Below, piece by piece: positions 9,285-18,162 of a stretch of DNA of 64,000 bases; the stretch's first letter is position 1; every line of letters begins with the position of its first letter. Both the position numbers and the translations under genes were made by a program. The notes beneath the pieces were generated by a model, which was given only the letters and a program-made list of their open reading frames with translations, searched no databases and was not told where the DNA came from. The stretch spans positions 1-64,000 of the forward strand of contig NZ_JBHYDX010000010.1 of the NCBI RefSeq assembly GCF_051860505.1, read 5' to 3'. Source of the DNA: Pannonibacter sp051860505. Lineage in GTDB: Bacteria > Pseudomonadota > Alphaproteobacteria > Rhizobiales > Stappiaceae.

Positions 9285-9842
9285 TCAGGCCGCGCGCTTG
9301 GCGTAGCCCTGCAAGGCAGGAAACTGCGGCATCTCGGTGCAGACCGGATCAAGAAAGCCAGCCGGCAGAACGAGACCCCGGGCCGTACCAAGGGCAAGAG
9401 GCTGCAGTTCGAGCCCGAGGAAACGGGCACGATCCACCGGACCGGGCATGTCGAGGTCATGCGTCAGGTCACCCGAGAACCCGAAGCGATTGTAATAGGG
9501 CGCATCCCCGACCAGAATGATGGCCGAGAATCCGGCCACCGCAGCCCGGTTCAGCGCCTGGCGCATCAACCGGGCTCCGAGGCCCTCGCTGCGGCAGGCT
9601 GCGTCGACAGCCAGCGGACCCAGCAACAGCACGGATTGCGCGCCTTCGATGGCGACATGCCACAGGCGCAGCGTGCCGACCAGCGCGCCGTCGTCGTCCA
9701 TCGCCGCGAAGGCAAGCGCCGGAAGACGTGCTTCACGCAGGCGCTCGCAGGTCTTCAGGTGACGGTCCGGGCCGAACGCCCGGTCAAGCAGCAGCTCTCG
9801 GGCGCCGGTATGCGCCGGCGCCTCGTCCACGATCTCGATCAT
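9285..9842 (-). CDS. GNAT family N-acetyltransferase
   Basis: A 185-residue GNAT-fold protein resembling the YhbS branch. The acetyl-CoA-binding motif A region reads LGPLAVDAACRSEGLGARLM, followed by a FSAIILVGDAPYYNRFGFS segment typical of YhbS-like proteins. Acceptor substrate is not evident. It starts 11 bases after the stop of the ornithine decarboxylase gene on the same strand with no strong ribosome site, so it is probably translated from the same transcript. That raises, but does not show, a role in acetylating a polyamine or another amine. It is convergent with the cyclase gene to its left. Confidence 0.82.
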   Translation of the reverse strand: MIEIVDEAPAHTGARELLLDRAFGPDRHLKTCERLREARLPALAFAAMDDDGALVGTLRLWHVAIEGAQSVLLLGPLAVDAACRSEGLGARLMRQALNRAAVAGFSAIILVGDAPYYNRFGFSGDLTHDLDMPGPVDRARFLGLELQPLALGTARGLVLPAGFLDPVCTEMPQFPALQGYAKRAA

Positions 9843-9853
9843 GGCGTTGTCTT

Positions 9854-10984
9854 TCAGATCACGTAGGAAGCAAGAGCCGCGAAGCCGTTGAAGCCGACCG
9901 TGGAATAGGTCGTCGTGTAGGCGCCGCAGCTTTCGATCAGGACCTTATCGCCGATGGACAGGGAGACCGGCAATTCGTACGGCGTCTTCTCGTAGAGGAC
10001 GTCGACGCTGTCGCAGGTCGGACCAGCCAGGACACAAGGGGCGGTCGCATCGCCGTCCCGCGGAGTGCGGATCGGGTAGCGGATCGCCTCGTCCATGGTT
10101 TCGGCGAGACCGTGGAACTTGCCGATGTCGAGGTAGACCCAGCGCACGCTGTCGTCAGCGGACTTCTTCGAGATCAGAACGACTTCTGCCTCGATAAGGC
10201 CAGCGTCGCCAACCATGCCACGGCCCGGCTCGATGATCGTCTGCGGCAGGTTGTTGCCGAAGTGATCGGTCAGCGCCTGGAAGATGGCCTGGCCATAGGC
10301 CGGAACGCCGGGGACATCCTTGAGGTAACGAGCCGGGAAGCCGCCGCCCATGTTGACCATGCGCAGGGAAATGCCACGGGTAGCGCATTCCCGGAACACG
10401 ACGGCAACGGTGGCCAGCGCGCTGTCCCATGCGCCGAGATTAGCCTGCTGCGACCCGACGTGGAACGACACGCCAAAGGCTTCAAGACCGGCGCGATGCG
10501 CGGCTTCCAGCACGTCCGGTGCCATGTCCGGAGCACAGCCGAACTTGCGCGACAGCGGCCATTCAGCGCCGGCGCCATCGCACAGGATGCGGCAGAATAC
10601 CTTCACGCCGGGGGCGGCGCGGGCGATCTTCTCGACTTCTGCTTCGCAGTCAACGGCATAGAGGCGCACGCCCAACTCGAAGGCACGGGCAATGTCGCGC
10701 TCCTTCTTGATGGTGTTGCCATAGGAGATGCGGTCAGCAGAGGCGCCAGCAGCCAGCACCATCTCGATTTCGCCAACGGAGGCGCAATCGAAGGAGGAGC
10801 CGAGTTCAGCGAGAGCGCTGAGAATCTCGGGGGCCGGGTTGGCCTTCACGGCGTAATAGACGGAGGTGTCCGGCAGGGCGCGGGCAAAGGCTTCGTAATT
10901 GTCGCGCACGATGTCCAGGTCAACCACAACACAGGGACCATCTTCGGTGCGTCGGCGGAGAAATTCGCGGATACGGTCAGTCAT
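9854..10984 (-). CDS. Ornithine (or ornithine/lysine) decarboxylase, PLP fold type III
   Basis: A 376-residue member of the eukaryotic-type ODC/DAP/arginine decarboxylase family 2, common in Alphaproteobacteria. The PLP lysine is in YYAVKANP near residue 48. HVGSQQ, the glycine-rich MVNMGGGFPARY, EPGRGMV and the catalytic-cysteine block GPTCDSVDVL near residue 320 are all present. It should decarboxylate ornithine to putrescine, the first step of polyamine synthesis; related enzymes also accept lysine. The product is cytoplasmic and normally a dimer sharing active sites. The gene is preceded by a leader of about 350-400 bases with strong inverted repeats and followed closely by a GNAT gene. 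Confidence 0.9.
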   Translation of the reverse strand: MTDRIREFLRRRTEDGPCVVVDLDIVRDNYEAFARALPDTSVYYAVKANPAPEILSALAELGSSFDCASVGEIEMVLAAGASADRISYGNTIKKERDIARAFELGVRLYAVDCEAEVEKIARAAPGVKVFCRILCDGAGAEWPLSRKFGCAPDMAPDVLEAAHRAGLEAFGVSFHVGSQQANLGAWDSALATVAVVFRECATRGISLRMVNMGGGFPARYLKDVPGVPAYGQAIFQALTDHFGNNLPQTIIEPGRGMVGDAGLIEAEVVLISKKSADDSVRWVYLDIGKFHGLAETMDEAIRYPIRTPRDGDATAPCVLAGPTCDSVDVLYEKTPYELPVSLSIGDKVLIESCGAYTTTYSTVGFNGFAALASYVI

Positions 10985-11340
10985 CGGGGGCTTCTCCCGT
11001 TCAACAGGTCATGGCGCAGGGATCGCCGACGCCGACACCCCGGCATCTCCCATATGGACAGGGAGGCGAGGCGACGAACGCAGGCGTGCGGTCGAGCGCG
11101 CAGACAAACTGCGAACTGTTCCGGGTGAGCTGCCTTGGCTTGGAACGGGAAAACGCTCCGCACGGCCGGCAATGAAGTAACAAGTGCCTCTTCAGTAACG
11201 TCGGGATGTGGAAACCCGACAGAGACCAAAAAAGCCCTCTTACGTCGTTGCTTTAAGCCGTCCGGTTTTGCTGATCCCCCGAAGAGCGTGGTGGGGTGTG
11301 CGATCAGCTGCCACTGAAATTCTTGGACGACGATAGGCAC
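10985..11340 (-). promoter_or_regulatory. Long structured 5' leader of the decarboxylase gene (speF-leader-like)
   Basis: No convincing gene lies in this stretch upstream of the decarboxylase. Read on the minus strand it contains nested complementary segments: 11302-11308 (GCTGATC on that strand) pairs with 11270-11276, with an inner GGGG/CCCC match. A compact hairpin follows, GTCGGG - 9-base loop - CCCGAC at 11200-11220, with a T-rich stretch between the two. A four-codon reading frame (ATG ACC TGT TGA) ends 16 bases before the decarboxylase start. Alphaproteobacterial ornithine decarboxylase genes are known to carry a conserved leader, the speF motif. Assignment to that motif is inference, because no covariance search was possible. 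Confidence 0.5.
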
Positions 11341-11401
11341 GTGCGAATTTGGGCAAGACGTAAATGGATCCATTCGCCGTCATGATCAAGCGGTTTTTTG
11401 T

Positions 11402-11428
11402 GCTCTGCGCATAAAAAATGCGCAGAGC
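11402..11428. repeat. Perfect 11-bp inverted repeat with A5/T5 loop
   Basis: GCTCTGCGCAT-AAAAA-ATGCGCAGAGC is a perfect 11-bp stem with a five-base homopolymer loop. Neither side carries a proper T tract after the stem, so it is not a standard terminator. It sits just upstream of the decarboxylase leader and downstream of the EF-hand gene terminator. Confidence 0.7.
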
Positions 11429-11484
11429 CGCACTGCCTTCGGATTCATCATTAATCCCGCAGCTTTCCACGGGTTTCTGAATGC

Positions 11485-11512
11485 AAAAGGGGACCGCGCG
11501 AACGCGGTCCCC
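11485..11512 (-). terminator. Intrinsic terminator of the EF-hand gene
   Basis: On the minus strand a 10-bp stem GGGGACCGCG-TTCG-CGCGGTCCCC is followed by TTTTGC. The stable TTCG loop and T tract 75 bases past the stop at 11588 are standard for rho-independent termination. Confidence 0.85.
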
Positions 11513-11587
11513 CGGGGCCGGCTTCCGCCCCCGGCCTGGGGGGCTGGCCAGAACAGAAGCCAGACTTTCTCGCCAGGCTCTGCGGCC

Positions 11588-12583
11588 TTAGTTGGCCGTC
11601 GGGGCCGTAGCGCCGGACTGCATATGCTGCGGGCCCTTGCCATGACGGCCTTCGCCCTTGCCACCGGCATCCGCATGGCGCTTGCCATCGTGACGCCCGT
11701 CCTTGCCATGACGGCCGTCCTTTTTCATTTTTTTGAAATCGGCCCTGGTGACGACACCGTCGTTGTTGCGATCGAGGCGCTGGATCATGTCGGCCGTCCG
11801 CGCCGCGTTTTCCTCGGCGGTGATGGCAAGGTCACCGTTGGCATCGAGTTGCTGGAACATCCGGACAAGACGCGGTTCGCCCATGTCGGCGAAAATCGCA
11901 CCAAAGCCGGTGAGATCGAAACTGCCAGCGCCGCTCGGATCCGCCTTTGCGAAGAGATCGCCGCGCACCTTGTCGAATTCCTCGCGGGTGATCTTGCCAT
12001 CGTTGTCTGCGTCAAAGCGCTCGAACAGGCCCATCATCATCATGCCGCCGTGGCCGGGGCCGAAGCCGTGTTCGCCGCGACCGCCGTCAGACTGGCCGCG
12101 ACCATGGGCCTGTCCTTTGCCCATACCCTGGCCCTGGTCCTGGCCTTCGCCGCGCGGACCCATCGGCATCTTGGCAAGCGTGCCATCGTTGTCACGGTCG
12201 AGACGGGAGAACATGCGAGCCGAAATCCTGTCGAATTCTTCCCGGGTAACCTTGCCGTCGCCGTTGCTGTCGAGGCGCTGGAAAGCACGTACACGCATCG
12301 GCTCTGCTTCGGCCAGGCGATAGGCGCGGAATTCCTCGAGGCTGACCTTGCCGTCCCTGTCGGTATCGGCGGCAGCAAAGCGGGCGGCAACGGCTTCGGT
12401 CACTTCGTCCTGGGTCAGGACACCGTCCTTGTTCAGGTCGAACTGGGTCAGGATCATGCCCGGGCCGTGACGGTCCTTGCCGCCCCATCCCATGCGCCCC
12501 CCGTCTGCAAAAGCAGTTCCGACTGCCACGAGCGTGAGCGTTGCGGCGACCGAGGTCAGGGCGAGGGTCTTGAGCGTCTTCAT
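11588..12583 (-). CDS. Secreted multi-EF-hand calcium-binding protein
   Basis: A 331-residue protein with a signal peptide (hydrophobic segment after MKTLKTLALTS, cleavage probable at AFA-DGG). At least six EF-hand-like loops follow: DLNKDGVLTQDE, DTDRDGKVSLEE, DSNGDGKVTREE, DRDNDGTLAKM, DADNDGKITREE and DRNNDGVVTRAD, plus a degenerate DANGDLAITAEE. Loops with D at 1, 3 and 5, G at 6 and E/D at 12 bind Ca2+. Histidine-, glycine- and lysine-rich linkers separate them. It is divergent from a two-component system (224 bases between starts), so it may be a target of that system and could buffer or sense periplasmic calcium. Ends in a strong intrinsic terminator. Confidence 0.88.
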   Translation of the reverse strand: MKTLKTLALTSVAATLTLVAVGTAFADGGRMGWGGKDRHGPGMILTQFDLNKDGVLTQDEVTEAVAARFAAADTDRDGKVSLEEFRAYRLAEAEPMRVRAFQRLDSNGDGKVTREEFDRISARMFSRLDRDNDGTLAKMPMGPRGEGQDQGQGMGKGQAHGRGQSDGGRGEHGFGPGHGGMMMMGLFERFDADNDGKITREEFDKVRGDLFAKADPSGAGSFDLTGFGAIFADMGEPRLVRMFQQLDANGDLAITAEENAARTADMIQRLDRNNDGVVTRADFKKMKKDGRHGKDGRHDGKRHADAGGKGEGRHGKGPQHMQSGATAPTAN

Positions 12584-12807
12584 GGAACGTCTCCTTCAAT
12601 GGTGTCCACGACAAGCTTTCGTGCTTGCGATGTCCTCAAGATAGCCAGCAGTCGCAGCCGAAATAGGACCGGATCCGGGCGGAAGTGTCGCCAGCTGTGC
12701 CGATGTGCCGTGAGTGCGACAGACTGTTACATTTTGCCCTCCCCTGCCGTTTCGATTGGCGCTACCTAGGAACGAGGCGCAAGCCGTGCGCTCCAAGGTC
12801 CGAAAGC

Positions 12808-13545
12808 ATGAGTGAACCTAGCCCCCATATCCTGGTCGTTGATGACCACAAGGACATCCGCGAAACGCTGGCGCGCTATCTGATCAAGAACGGCTTCCGC
12901 GCCACCAGCGCCGAGAGTGCCGCGCAGGCGCGCAAGGCCCTGAAGGCGGCGGTGATCGATCTGATCGTGCTGGACGTGATGATGCCGGGTGAAGACGGTC
13001 TCAGCCTGTGCCGGTCACTTGTGGAGGGTGACGCGCCGCCTATCATCCTGCTCACTGCCATGGCCGAAGATACCGACCGGATCATCGGACTGGAGATCGG
13101 GGCTGATGACTATGTCACCAAGCCATTCAATCCGCGCGAGCTGCTGGCCCGGATCAAGGCCGTGTTGCGCCGCACCGCCAGCGTTCCAAAGACGCGGGAT
13201 GCGCTGGAGCAGGAACGCCTCACCTTCGAGGGCTTCGCGGTTGATGTGGTCCGGCGGGAACTGCGAGAAGCCTCCGGCGCCCTGGTTCCCTTGTCGAGCG
13301 GCGAGTTCCAGCTGCTTTGTGCTTTCCTGAAGCGCCCCCGCCTTGTCCTGTCCCGTGACCAGCTGATGGACCTGACGACGGGCCGTGCGCCTGGACTGTT
13401 CGACCGCGCCATCGACAACCAGATCAGCCGGCTCAGGCGCAAGATCGAACCGGACCCAAGGGAGCCGGTCTTTATCAAGACGGTCTGGGGCGGCGGCTAC
13501 ATGTTCACGCCCGAGGTCAAGGCACTGGGGGAGGAGACGCCATGA
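12808..13545 (+). CDS. OmpR/PhoB family response regulator
   Basis: A 245-residue two-domain regulator. The receiver domain shows the acidic pair VVDDHKD, the phosphoacceptor D56 in LIVLDVMMPGEDG, the switch threonine in LLTAMAE and the lysine in DYVTKPFNPRELLARI. The C-terminal winged-helix domain of OmpR type includes LSSGEFQLLCAFL and a C-terminal WGGGYMF hairpin. Phosphorylation by the adjacent kinase should control its DNA binding. The frame is open further upstream, but ATG 12808 matches the family start and has AAGG upstream. Its stop overlaps the kinase start by four bases (ATGA). Confidence 0.93.
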   Translation: MSEPSPHILVVDDHKDIRETLARYLIKNGFRATSAESAAQARKALKAAVIDLIVLDVMMPGEDGLSLCRSLVEGDAPPIILLTAMAEDTDRIIGLEIGADDYVTKPFNPRELLARIKAVLRRTASVPKTRDALEQERLTFEGFAVDVVRRELREASGALVPLSSGEFQLLCAFLKRPRLVLSRDQLMDLTTGRAPGLFDRAIDNQISRLRRKIEPDPREPVFIKTVWGGGYMFTPEVKALGEETP

Positions 13546-14981
13546 CGGGCCTCAACCTGCCGCGCCTGCGGCTTTACCCTCGGAGCTTTGGCGGACAATT
13601 GATTGCGTTGCTGCTGATTGCGCTGATTGCCAGTCAGGGATTTGCCATCTGGTTGTTTGCCGGGGAACGCCGGGTCGCGATCTATGAAGCCATCGGCGAC
13701 GGCGTGATCCTGCGCGCGGCAACGCTGGTGCCCCTGCTTGACAGCGCTGACAGCCCGATGCGCGATCAGATCCTCAAAGCCGCCAGCACGCCGGTGACAC
13801 GGTTCTGGATCGGGGCCGAGCCGGTCGTCGGCGCCCCGGGCCGATCATCGCCGGAGCGCCGGCTTGAAGATGCACTGGCCGAAGAACTGGGAAACGACAA
13901 GGACATTCGCGTGCAACTGATTGGACGCAGCCGGAACCCGCCCTCACCCGAACACCGCCCCAGAAGCGACAATGACACGGCGAGAGACAAGCGGATCGAG
14001 AAGCAGCGGGAACGCGCGGACAAACAGGCGGAGCGGATCCGCCGGACCCTGCTGGCGATCAATTTCTCGGTGCCCCTGGCCGACGGCACCTGGCTGAATG
14101 TCACCACCAACCACCGGCCGCCACCAAGCGGCGCGTTCCAGACTTTGCTGCTGCAGATCGCGCTGATGGCTGCAGCAATCATTCTCATCGTGGCGGTGAC
14201 CATTCGCCAGGTCAGCCAGCCGCTGCGCGCCCTGGCCGGTGCTTCGGATCGGCTTGGCCGTGGCGAGGATGTATCGCCGCTGCCTGTTGCTGGCCCCCGC
14301 GAGGTGCGCCAGACAATCCAGGCTTTCAATGCCATGCAGGAACGGCTGAGCCGCTTTGTCCGTGACCGGACGCGGATGCTGGCCGCCATCAGCCATGACC
14401 TGCGCACCCCCATCACCTCCCTGCGCATCCGGGCGGAGTTCATCGAGGATGAAGAGGACCGGGAAAAGTTCATCGCAACGCTGGACGAAATGGCGGCGAT
14501 GACCGAGGCAACCCTGGCCTTCGCCCGTGACGATGCAGTCGGGGAAGACCGGCAGGCCATCGATATTCCTGCCCTTCTGGAGGCTTTGGCAGGCGACCAG
14601 ACCGACATGGGGCACAATGTGCGATTGATGGCAACCACACCGGTGATCCTGGCCTGTCGCCCGCTGGCCCTCAAACGCGCCCTGCGCAACTTGATCGAGA
14701 ATGCCGTGCGCTACGGCACGGTCGCGCGGGTCACCCAGAGCGTCGAAGACGGGCAGGTTCGCCTGACCATCGACGATGAGGGACCAGGCATTCCGGAAGA
14801 CCGGCTGTCGGATGTGTTCGAACCCTTTGTGCGGCTGGAAACATCCCGCTCCGGCGAGACCGGCGGCATTGGCCTTGGCCTTGCCATTGCCCGCTCGATC
14901 ATCCACGCCCATGGCGGCACGATCACACTGGAAAACCGCGCCGAAGGCGGCCTCAGGGCGAGCGTGCTGCTGCCGATCTAG
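13542..14981 (+). CDS. Sensor histidine kinase (HAMP, HisKA, HATPase), partner of the OmpR-type regulator
   Basis: A 479-residue inner-membrane kinase. Two transmembrane helices (about 20-42 and 200-222) flank a periplasmic loop containing a charged segment rich in R, K, E and D. A HAMP linker follows, then the H box AAISHDLRTPITSLR with phospho-accepting H285. The N box is NLIENAVRYG, with G boxes DDEGPGIPED and GIGLGLAIA. Layout and length are those of EnvZ-type kinases. It overlaps the regulator gene by four bases, so the two form one translationally coupled unit. Its stop overlaps the convergent cupin gene by four bases. The divergent EF-hand gene suggests a divalent-cation or envelope signal, which is inference. 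Confidence 0.93.
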   Translation: MTGLNLPRLRLYPRSFGGQLIALLLIALIASQGFAIWLFAGERRVAIYEAIGDGVILRAATLVPLLDSADSPMRDQILKAASTPVTRFWIGAEPVVGAPGRSSPERRLEDALAEELGNDKDIRVQLIGRSRNPPSPEHRPRSDNDTARDKRIEKQRERADKQAERIRRTLLAINFSVPLADGTWLNVTTNHRPPPSGAFQTLLLQIALMAAAIILIVAVTIRQVSQPLRALAGASDRLGRGEDVSPLPVAGPREVRQTIQAFNAMQERLSRFVRDRTRMLAAISHDLRTPITSLRIRAEFIEDEEDREKFIATLDEMAAMTEATLAFARDDAVGEDRQAIDIPALLEALAGDQTDMGHNVRLMATTPVILACRPLALKRALRNLIENAVRYGTVARVTQSVEDGQVRLTIDDEGPGIPEDRLSDVFEPFVRLETSRSGETGGIGLGLAIARSIIHAHGGTITLENRAEGGLRASVLLPI

Positions 14982-15376
14982 TTGGCCGCGTAGTCCTTTT
15001 CGCTGACCGGCTCCAGCCAATGTGCCGTCACACCGCCCTCGGCTTCCTGGATCGCCAGATGGGTCATGGCAGAGTGCGGCGCGGCGCCGTGCCAATGTTC
15101 TGTCTCCGGCGGAAAGAAAACGGTGTCGCCGGGGTACAGCTCGACCACCGGCTCACCCCGCAGCTGCGCCCGGCAGATGCCGGACAGGACATGGATCGTC
15201 TGGCCATGCGGGTGGGTGTGCCAGTTGGTGCGTGCGCCGGGTTCGAAATGCACGAACAGAGCTGCCGCGCGGGCCGAGCCTTCCGGTTCAGCCACGACAT
15301 CCTGCCAGACCGTGCCTGTGAAATAATCGGGGTTCGCCCGCCGTGTCGGGCGGCTGCCGGCCTTGTGAATGTTCAT
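14978..15376 (-). CDS. Small single-domain cupin protein
   Basis: A 132-residue cupin. Motif 1 contains the metal ligands in NWHTHPHGQTIHVLSG, and motif 2 reads PGDTVFFPPETEHWHGA. This arrangement matches the (R)-mandelonitrile lyase/carboxymuconolactone-associated cupin group. Such proteins bind a metal and often act on small carbonyl compounds, but the substrate cannot be predicted here. ATG 15376 follows a GGGAGA site; the open frame upstream is rich in arginine and unlikely to be translated. The gene converges on the kinase gene. Confidence 0.8.
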   Translation of the reverse strand: MNIHKAGSRPTRRANPDYFTGTVWQDVVAEPEGSARAAALFVHFEPGARTNWHTHPHGQTIHVLSGICRAQLRGEPVVELYPGDTVFFPPETEHWHGAAPHSAMTHLAIQEAEGGVTAHWLEPVSEKDYAAN

Positions 15377-15513
15377 TGATCGAAATTCTCCCTGTTTATC
15401 CAGCATGAACCCGCTGCGGGCAGGCAGGTTCAAGCGCCGGATGAGGCCGATGCGCCGCACAAACCCGTGACGAAAACCCTTGCGCAGGCGGAACGACGAC
15501 CTTTCATCCCCTG

Positions 15514-18069
15514 TCAGGCTGGGGCGGCGGCTTCACCTGTCGGCTCAAGGACATCCTGCGCCGCCTTCTCAGCCAGAGCCGCCGCCTCTGCGGCATTCAT
15601 GCCGAGCCGCGTCTGCGCCAGATGCTCGACGTGGGCCTTCAGCTCCGGCGAGGTCCGGATCAGATTGCGGAAGTCTGCCGCCGACAGCACAAGCAGGGTG
15701 CAGTAGCCAAGAGCAACCACATCGGCGCTGCGCGGCTGGCCGGTCAGCAGTGCCATTTCGCCGACCACATCGCCACGTCCCATGCGGTGCACGCCAAAAG
15801 CTGTCCGCACTTCGGCCGCACCGGACGAAATGAAGAAAGCCGCGTCGCCCTTCTCGCCCTTGCGGATGATGTGTTCCCCCGGCAATACGAACAATGGCCG
15901 CAGCAGGCGCGAAATCGTCTCCCGCTGCTGGTCGGGCAGGCTTGCGAACAGCGGATTGGAGGCAATGAGATCGCGCGTCTTGAGACCCAGATCGATATGC
16001 GGGCGCTGGCGTGTCTCGCCCATCTGCACCGCAAGTTCGCGCTGCAGGTCATTATAGAGTTCCGAGGCGATCAACCGCTGGGCATAGGCTTCGGCATAAG
16101 CCGTCTCTTCCATGCGCTCGCCAGTGCGGCGCAGGAATTCAAGCTCGAGCGCATCCGCGTAGTCCGGGTACTGCAGTCGCAGGGCCTCCAGAGCGCGCAG
16201 AACCTCATCCTTCCGGCCATCCAGCACCTCATGCAGGATCGTCGACACCCGGTCGCCCACCATCGGACGAATGCGCTTGACGTTGAACAGGATCAGTTCG
16301 TTCAGCACAATGCGTGTGAGAAGCAGCCGTTCGAACCGGTCCGCGACCACGCGGCCGAGGAAAGCATCGGTCTTCAGCCAGCGGAATACCCATTGCGCGG
16401 CCCGAAAGCTGACATCGAAGGCGACCAGACGCCGGGCGGCCCGGTTGTAGCCAGCGCGGCCCTTGGTGCGCGCCAGATCGGCAATCGCTCCGACAATGGC
16501 CAGATGCGCTGAAATCGTCCGGTTCGACACCGTGTTTTCGCGGAAGTGATGCAGCACAAGCACGCGCTCGCGGTCGGCCAGGGCGATCAGCCCGAGTTGG
16601 ACCCGTTCCTTGTCCATGATGTCTTCGGAGAAGGCATTGGCCTCGGCAGCGGCAGCCGAGCGCGCGGCGTAGCCGTCGCTCACCTTGCGCGCAACATTCG
16701 GCGAGATCGCATAGGCAGACGCCATCTGGTCGACGCCGTCGTGCACATCGGACAGGACCAGGGCCTGGAACTGGTTGCGCAGGGCCTCATCCAGCGGGGA
16801 CAGCTTGTTGAGCTTCAGCACCTTGATCAGCGGCTTCAACGTCGTGCCATAGACCAGCAGCGTGAACAGCACGAAACCGGTGGCCTGGACAGCGATGAAA
16901 TGCTGGATGTCATCGGGAATATTGCGGTGCTCGGTCACCGACAGGGCCAGCGTCAACGTCACAGCGCCGCGCATGCCGCCCCACAAGATCACGGTCTTGT
17001 ACTTGTTGCTGACCCCCTCCCCGAGCCGCATGACGCCCAGCAAGGGCAACAGGCCGAAGATGACCACCGCCCGCCCGACAAAGGCCGCAAGGATGAGGAC
17101 CACGAGAATGAGTGCGTCCAGCAGCCGGAAGCCGTCGAGCATTTCCGGGATCAGGATGGACGCAATGACGAAGATGAGAGACGCCGCCCAGAAGGCGATC
17201 TGCTCCCACACATCATGCAGGTAGGACCAGGCATCCGGCGTGACGCGGGCCGGGCCGTAGAGGTTGAACATGATGCCGCTGGAGACCACGGCCACCACCG
17301 CCGAGACTCCGACCACCTGTTCGCTGAGCACATAAACGAGATAGGGCAGCGCCACTGAGAAGGTCACCTGCGCCAGCTTGTGCTCCCGCATCACGGGCAG
17401 GATGGCGACAGCCACCCGGCCAATCACCAGTCCGAAGGCGAGGCCGCCGACGAAGGATCGGAAGAAGGTCATCACCGCAGTGGACAGTTCCGGCGCCTGT
17501 GCCCCGGTCAACATGCCGAACAGGATGACAAACAGCACGATGGCGGCCGCGTCATTGAGCAGGCTTTCGCCTTCAACCAGTCGACCAAGACGGGCAGGCG
17601 CACCGATGTCGCGGAAGATCGAGACGACGGCAACCGGATCGGTCGTCGCCACGATTGCCCCGAGCAGAAGGCAGGCGACCAGCGACACGCCCGAGAGCGG
17701 ATAGATCGCCAGCCCGATACAGGCCGTGGCCACCAGAACCGCCACCACGGCCAGCACGAGAATTGGCCCGATGTCCTCAAAGATGCGGCGGATTTCCAGG
17801 GTGAGCGTCGTCTGGAACAACAGCAGCGGCAGGAAAACGTAGAGGATCGTCTCGGAATCAATCGGCGGCTCGACGAAAACCTGCGCCAGATCGTTCAGCG
17901 CGTCGGTTCGCGGAGTATAGAGCAGATAGGCCGCCAGGGCGCCGATCAGGGCACCAACTGCGGCCAGCAGCACGCTGGGTGCAAGGTCCAGCCGCCGCGC
18001 CAGTGGCTGCAGCAGCGAAATGACGATCAGCAGGACCGCGAAGGCGGCGATGACGACCGGAGTGTGCAT
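15514..18069 (-). CDS. CPA1-type Na+/H+ antiporter with C-terminal cyclic-nucleotide-binding domain
   Basis: An 851-residue membrane protein. About twelve hydrophobic helices fill residues 1-410, with the CPA1 signature ATTDPVAVVSIFRDIGAP and the GESLLNDAAAIVLF segment whose acidic residues carry ion exchange. A long cytosolic part follows, and a cyclic-nucleotide-binding fold lies near 720-820: LPGEHIIRKGEKGDAAFFI and GDVVGEMALLTGQPRSADV. The architecture recalls plant SOS1 and large bacterial NhaP-like exchangers that expel Na+ using the proton gradient. Two class III cyclases in this window could supply a ligand for the C-terminal domain, which is inference. A DMT gene lies upstream on the same strand, 93 bases away. 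Confidence 0.9.
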   Translation of the reverse strand: MHTPVVIAAFAVLLIVISLLQPLARRLDLAPSVLLAAVGALIGALAAYLLYTPRTDALNDLAQVFVEPPIDSETILYVFLPLLLFQTTLTLEIRRIFEDIGPILVLAVVAVLVATACIGLAIYPLSGVSLVACLLLGAIVATTDPVAVVSIFRDIGAPARLGRLVEGESLLNDAAAIVLFVILFGMLTGAQAPELSTAVMTFFRSFVGGLAFGLVIGRVAVAILPVMREHKLAQVTFSVALPYLVYVLSEQVVGVSAVVAVVSSGIMFNLYGPARVTPDAWSYLHDVWEQIAFWAASLIFVIASILIPEMLDGFRLLDALILVVLILAAFVGRAVVIFGLLPLLGVMRLGEGVSNKYKTVILWGGMRGAVTLTLALSVTEHRNIPDDIQHFIAVQATGFVLFTLLVYGTTLKPLIKVLKLNKLSPLDEALRNQFQALVLSDVHDGVDQMASAYAISPNVARKVSDGYAARSAAAAEANAFSEDIMDKERVQLGLIALADRERVLVLHHFRENTVSNRTISAHLAIVGAIADLARTKGRAGYNRAARRLVAFDVSFRAAQWVFRWLKTDAFLGRVVADRFERLLLTRIVLNELILFNVKRIRPMVGDRVSTILHEVLDGRKDEVLRALEALRLQYPDYADALELEFLRRTGERMEETAYAEAYAQRLIASELYNDLQRELAVQMGETRQRPHIDLGLKTRDLIASNPLFASLPDQQRETISRLLRPLFVLPGEHIIRKGEKGDAAFFISSGAAEVRTAFGVHRMGRGDVVGEMALLTGQPRSADVVALGYCTLLVLSAADFRNLIRTSPELKAHVEHLAQTRLGMNAAEAAALAEKAAQDVLEPTGEAAAPA

Positions 18070-18162
18070 GGCGCCGACCTTCCAGTGCCACGAGGCAAAT
18101 TATGGTGAGTTTTTCAGAGCTTGTTTCAATTTTAGCTGCACACGCCGGGTCTGGACAAGACG

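Noticed and set aside
11001..11012. Four-codon frame ATG ACC TGT TGA before the decarboxylase start as a regulatory leader peptide
   Set aside because: No ribosome site is evident and such short frames arise by chance; kept only as a note in the leader entry.
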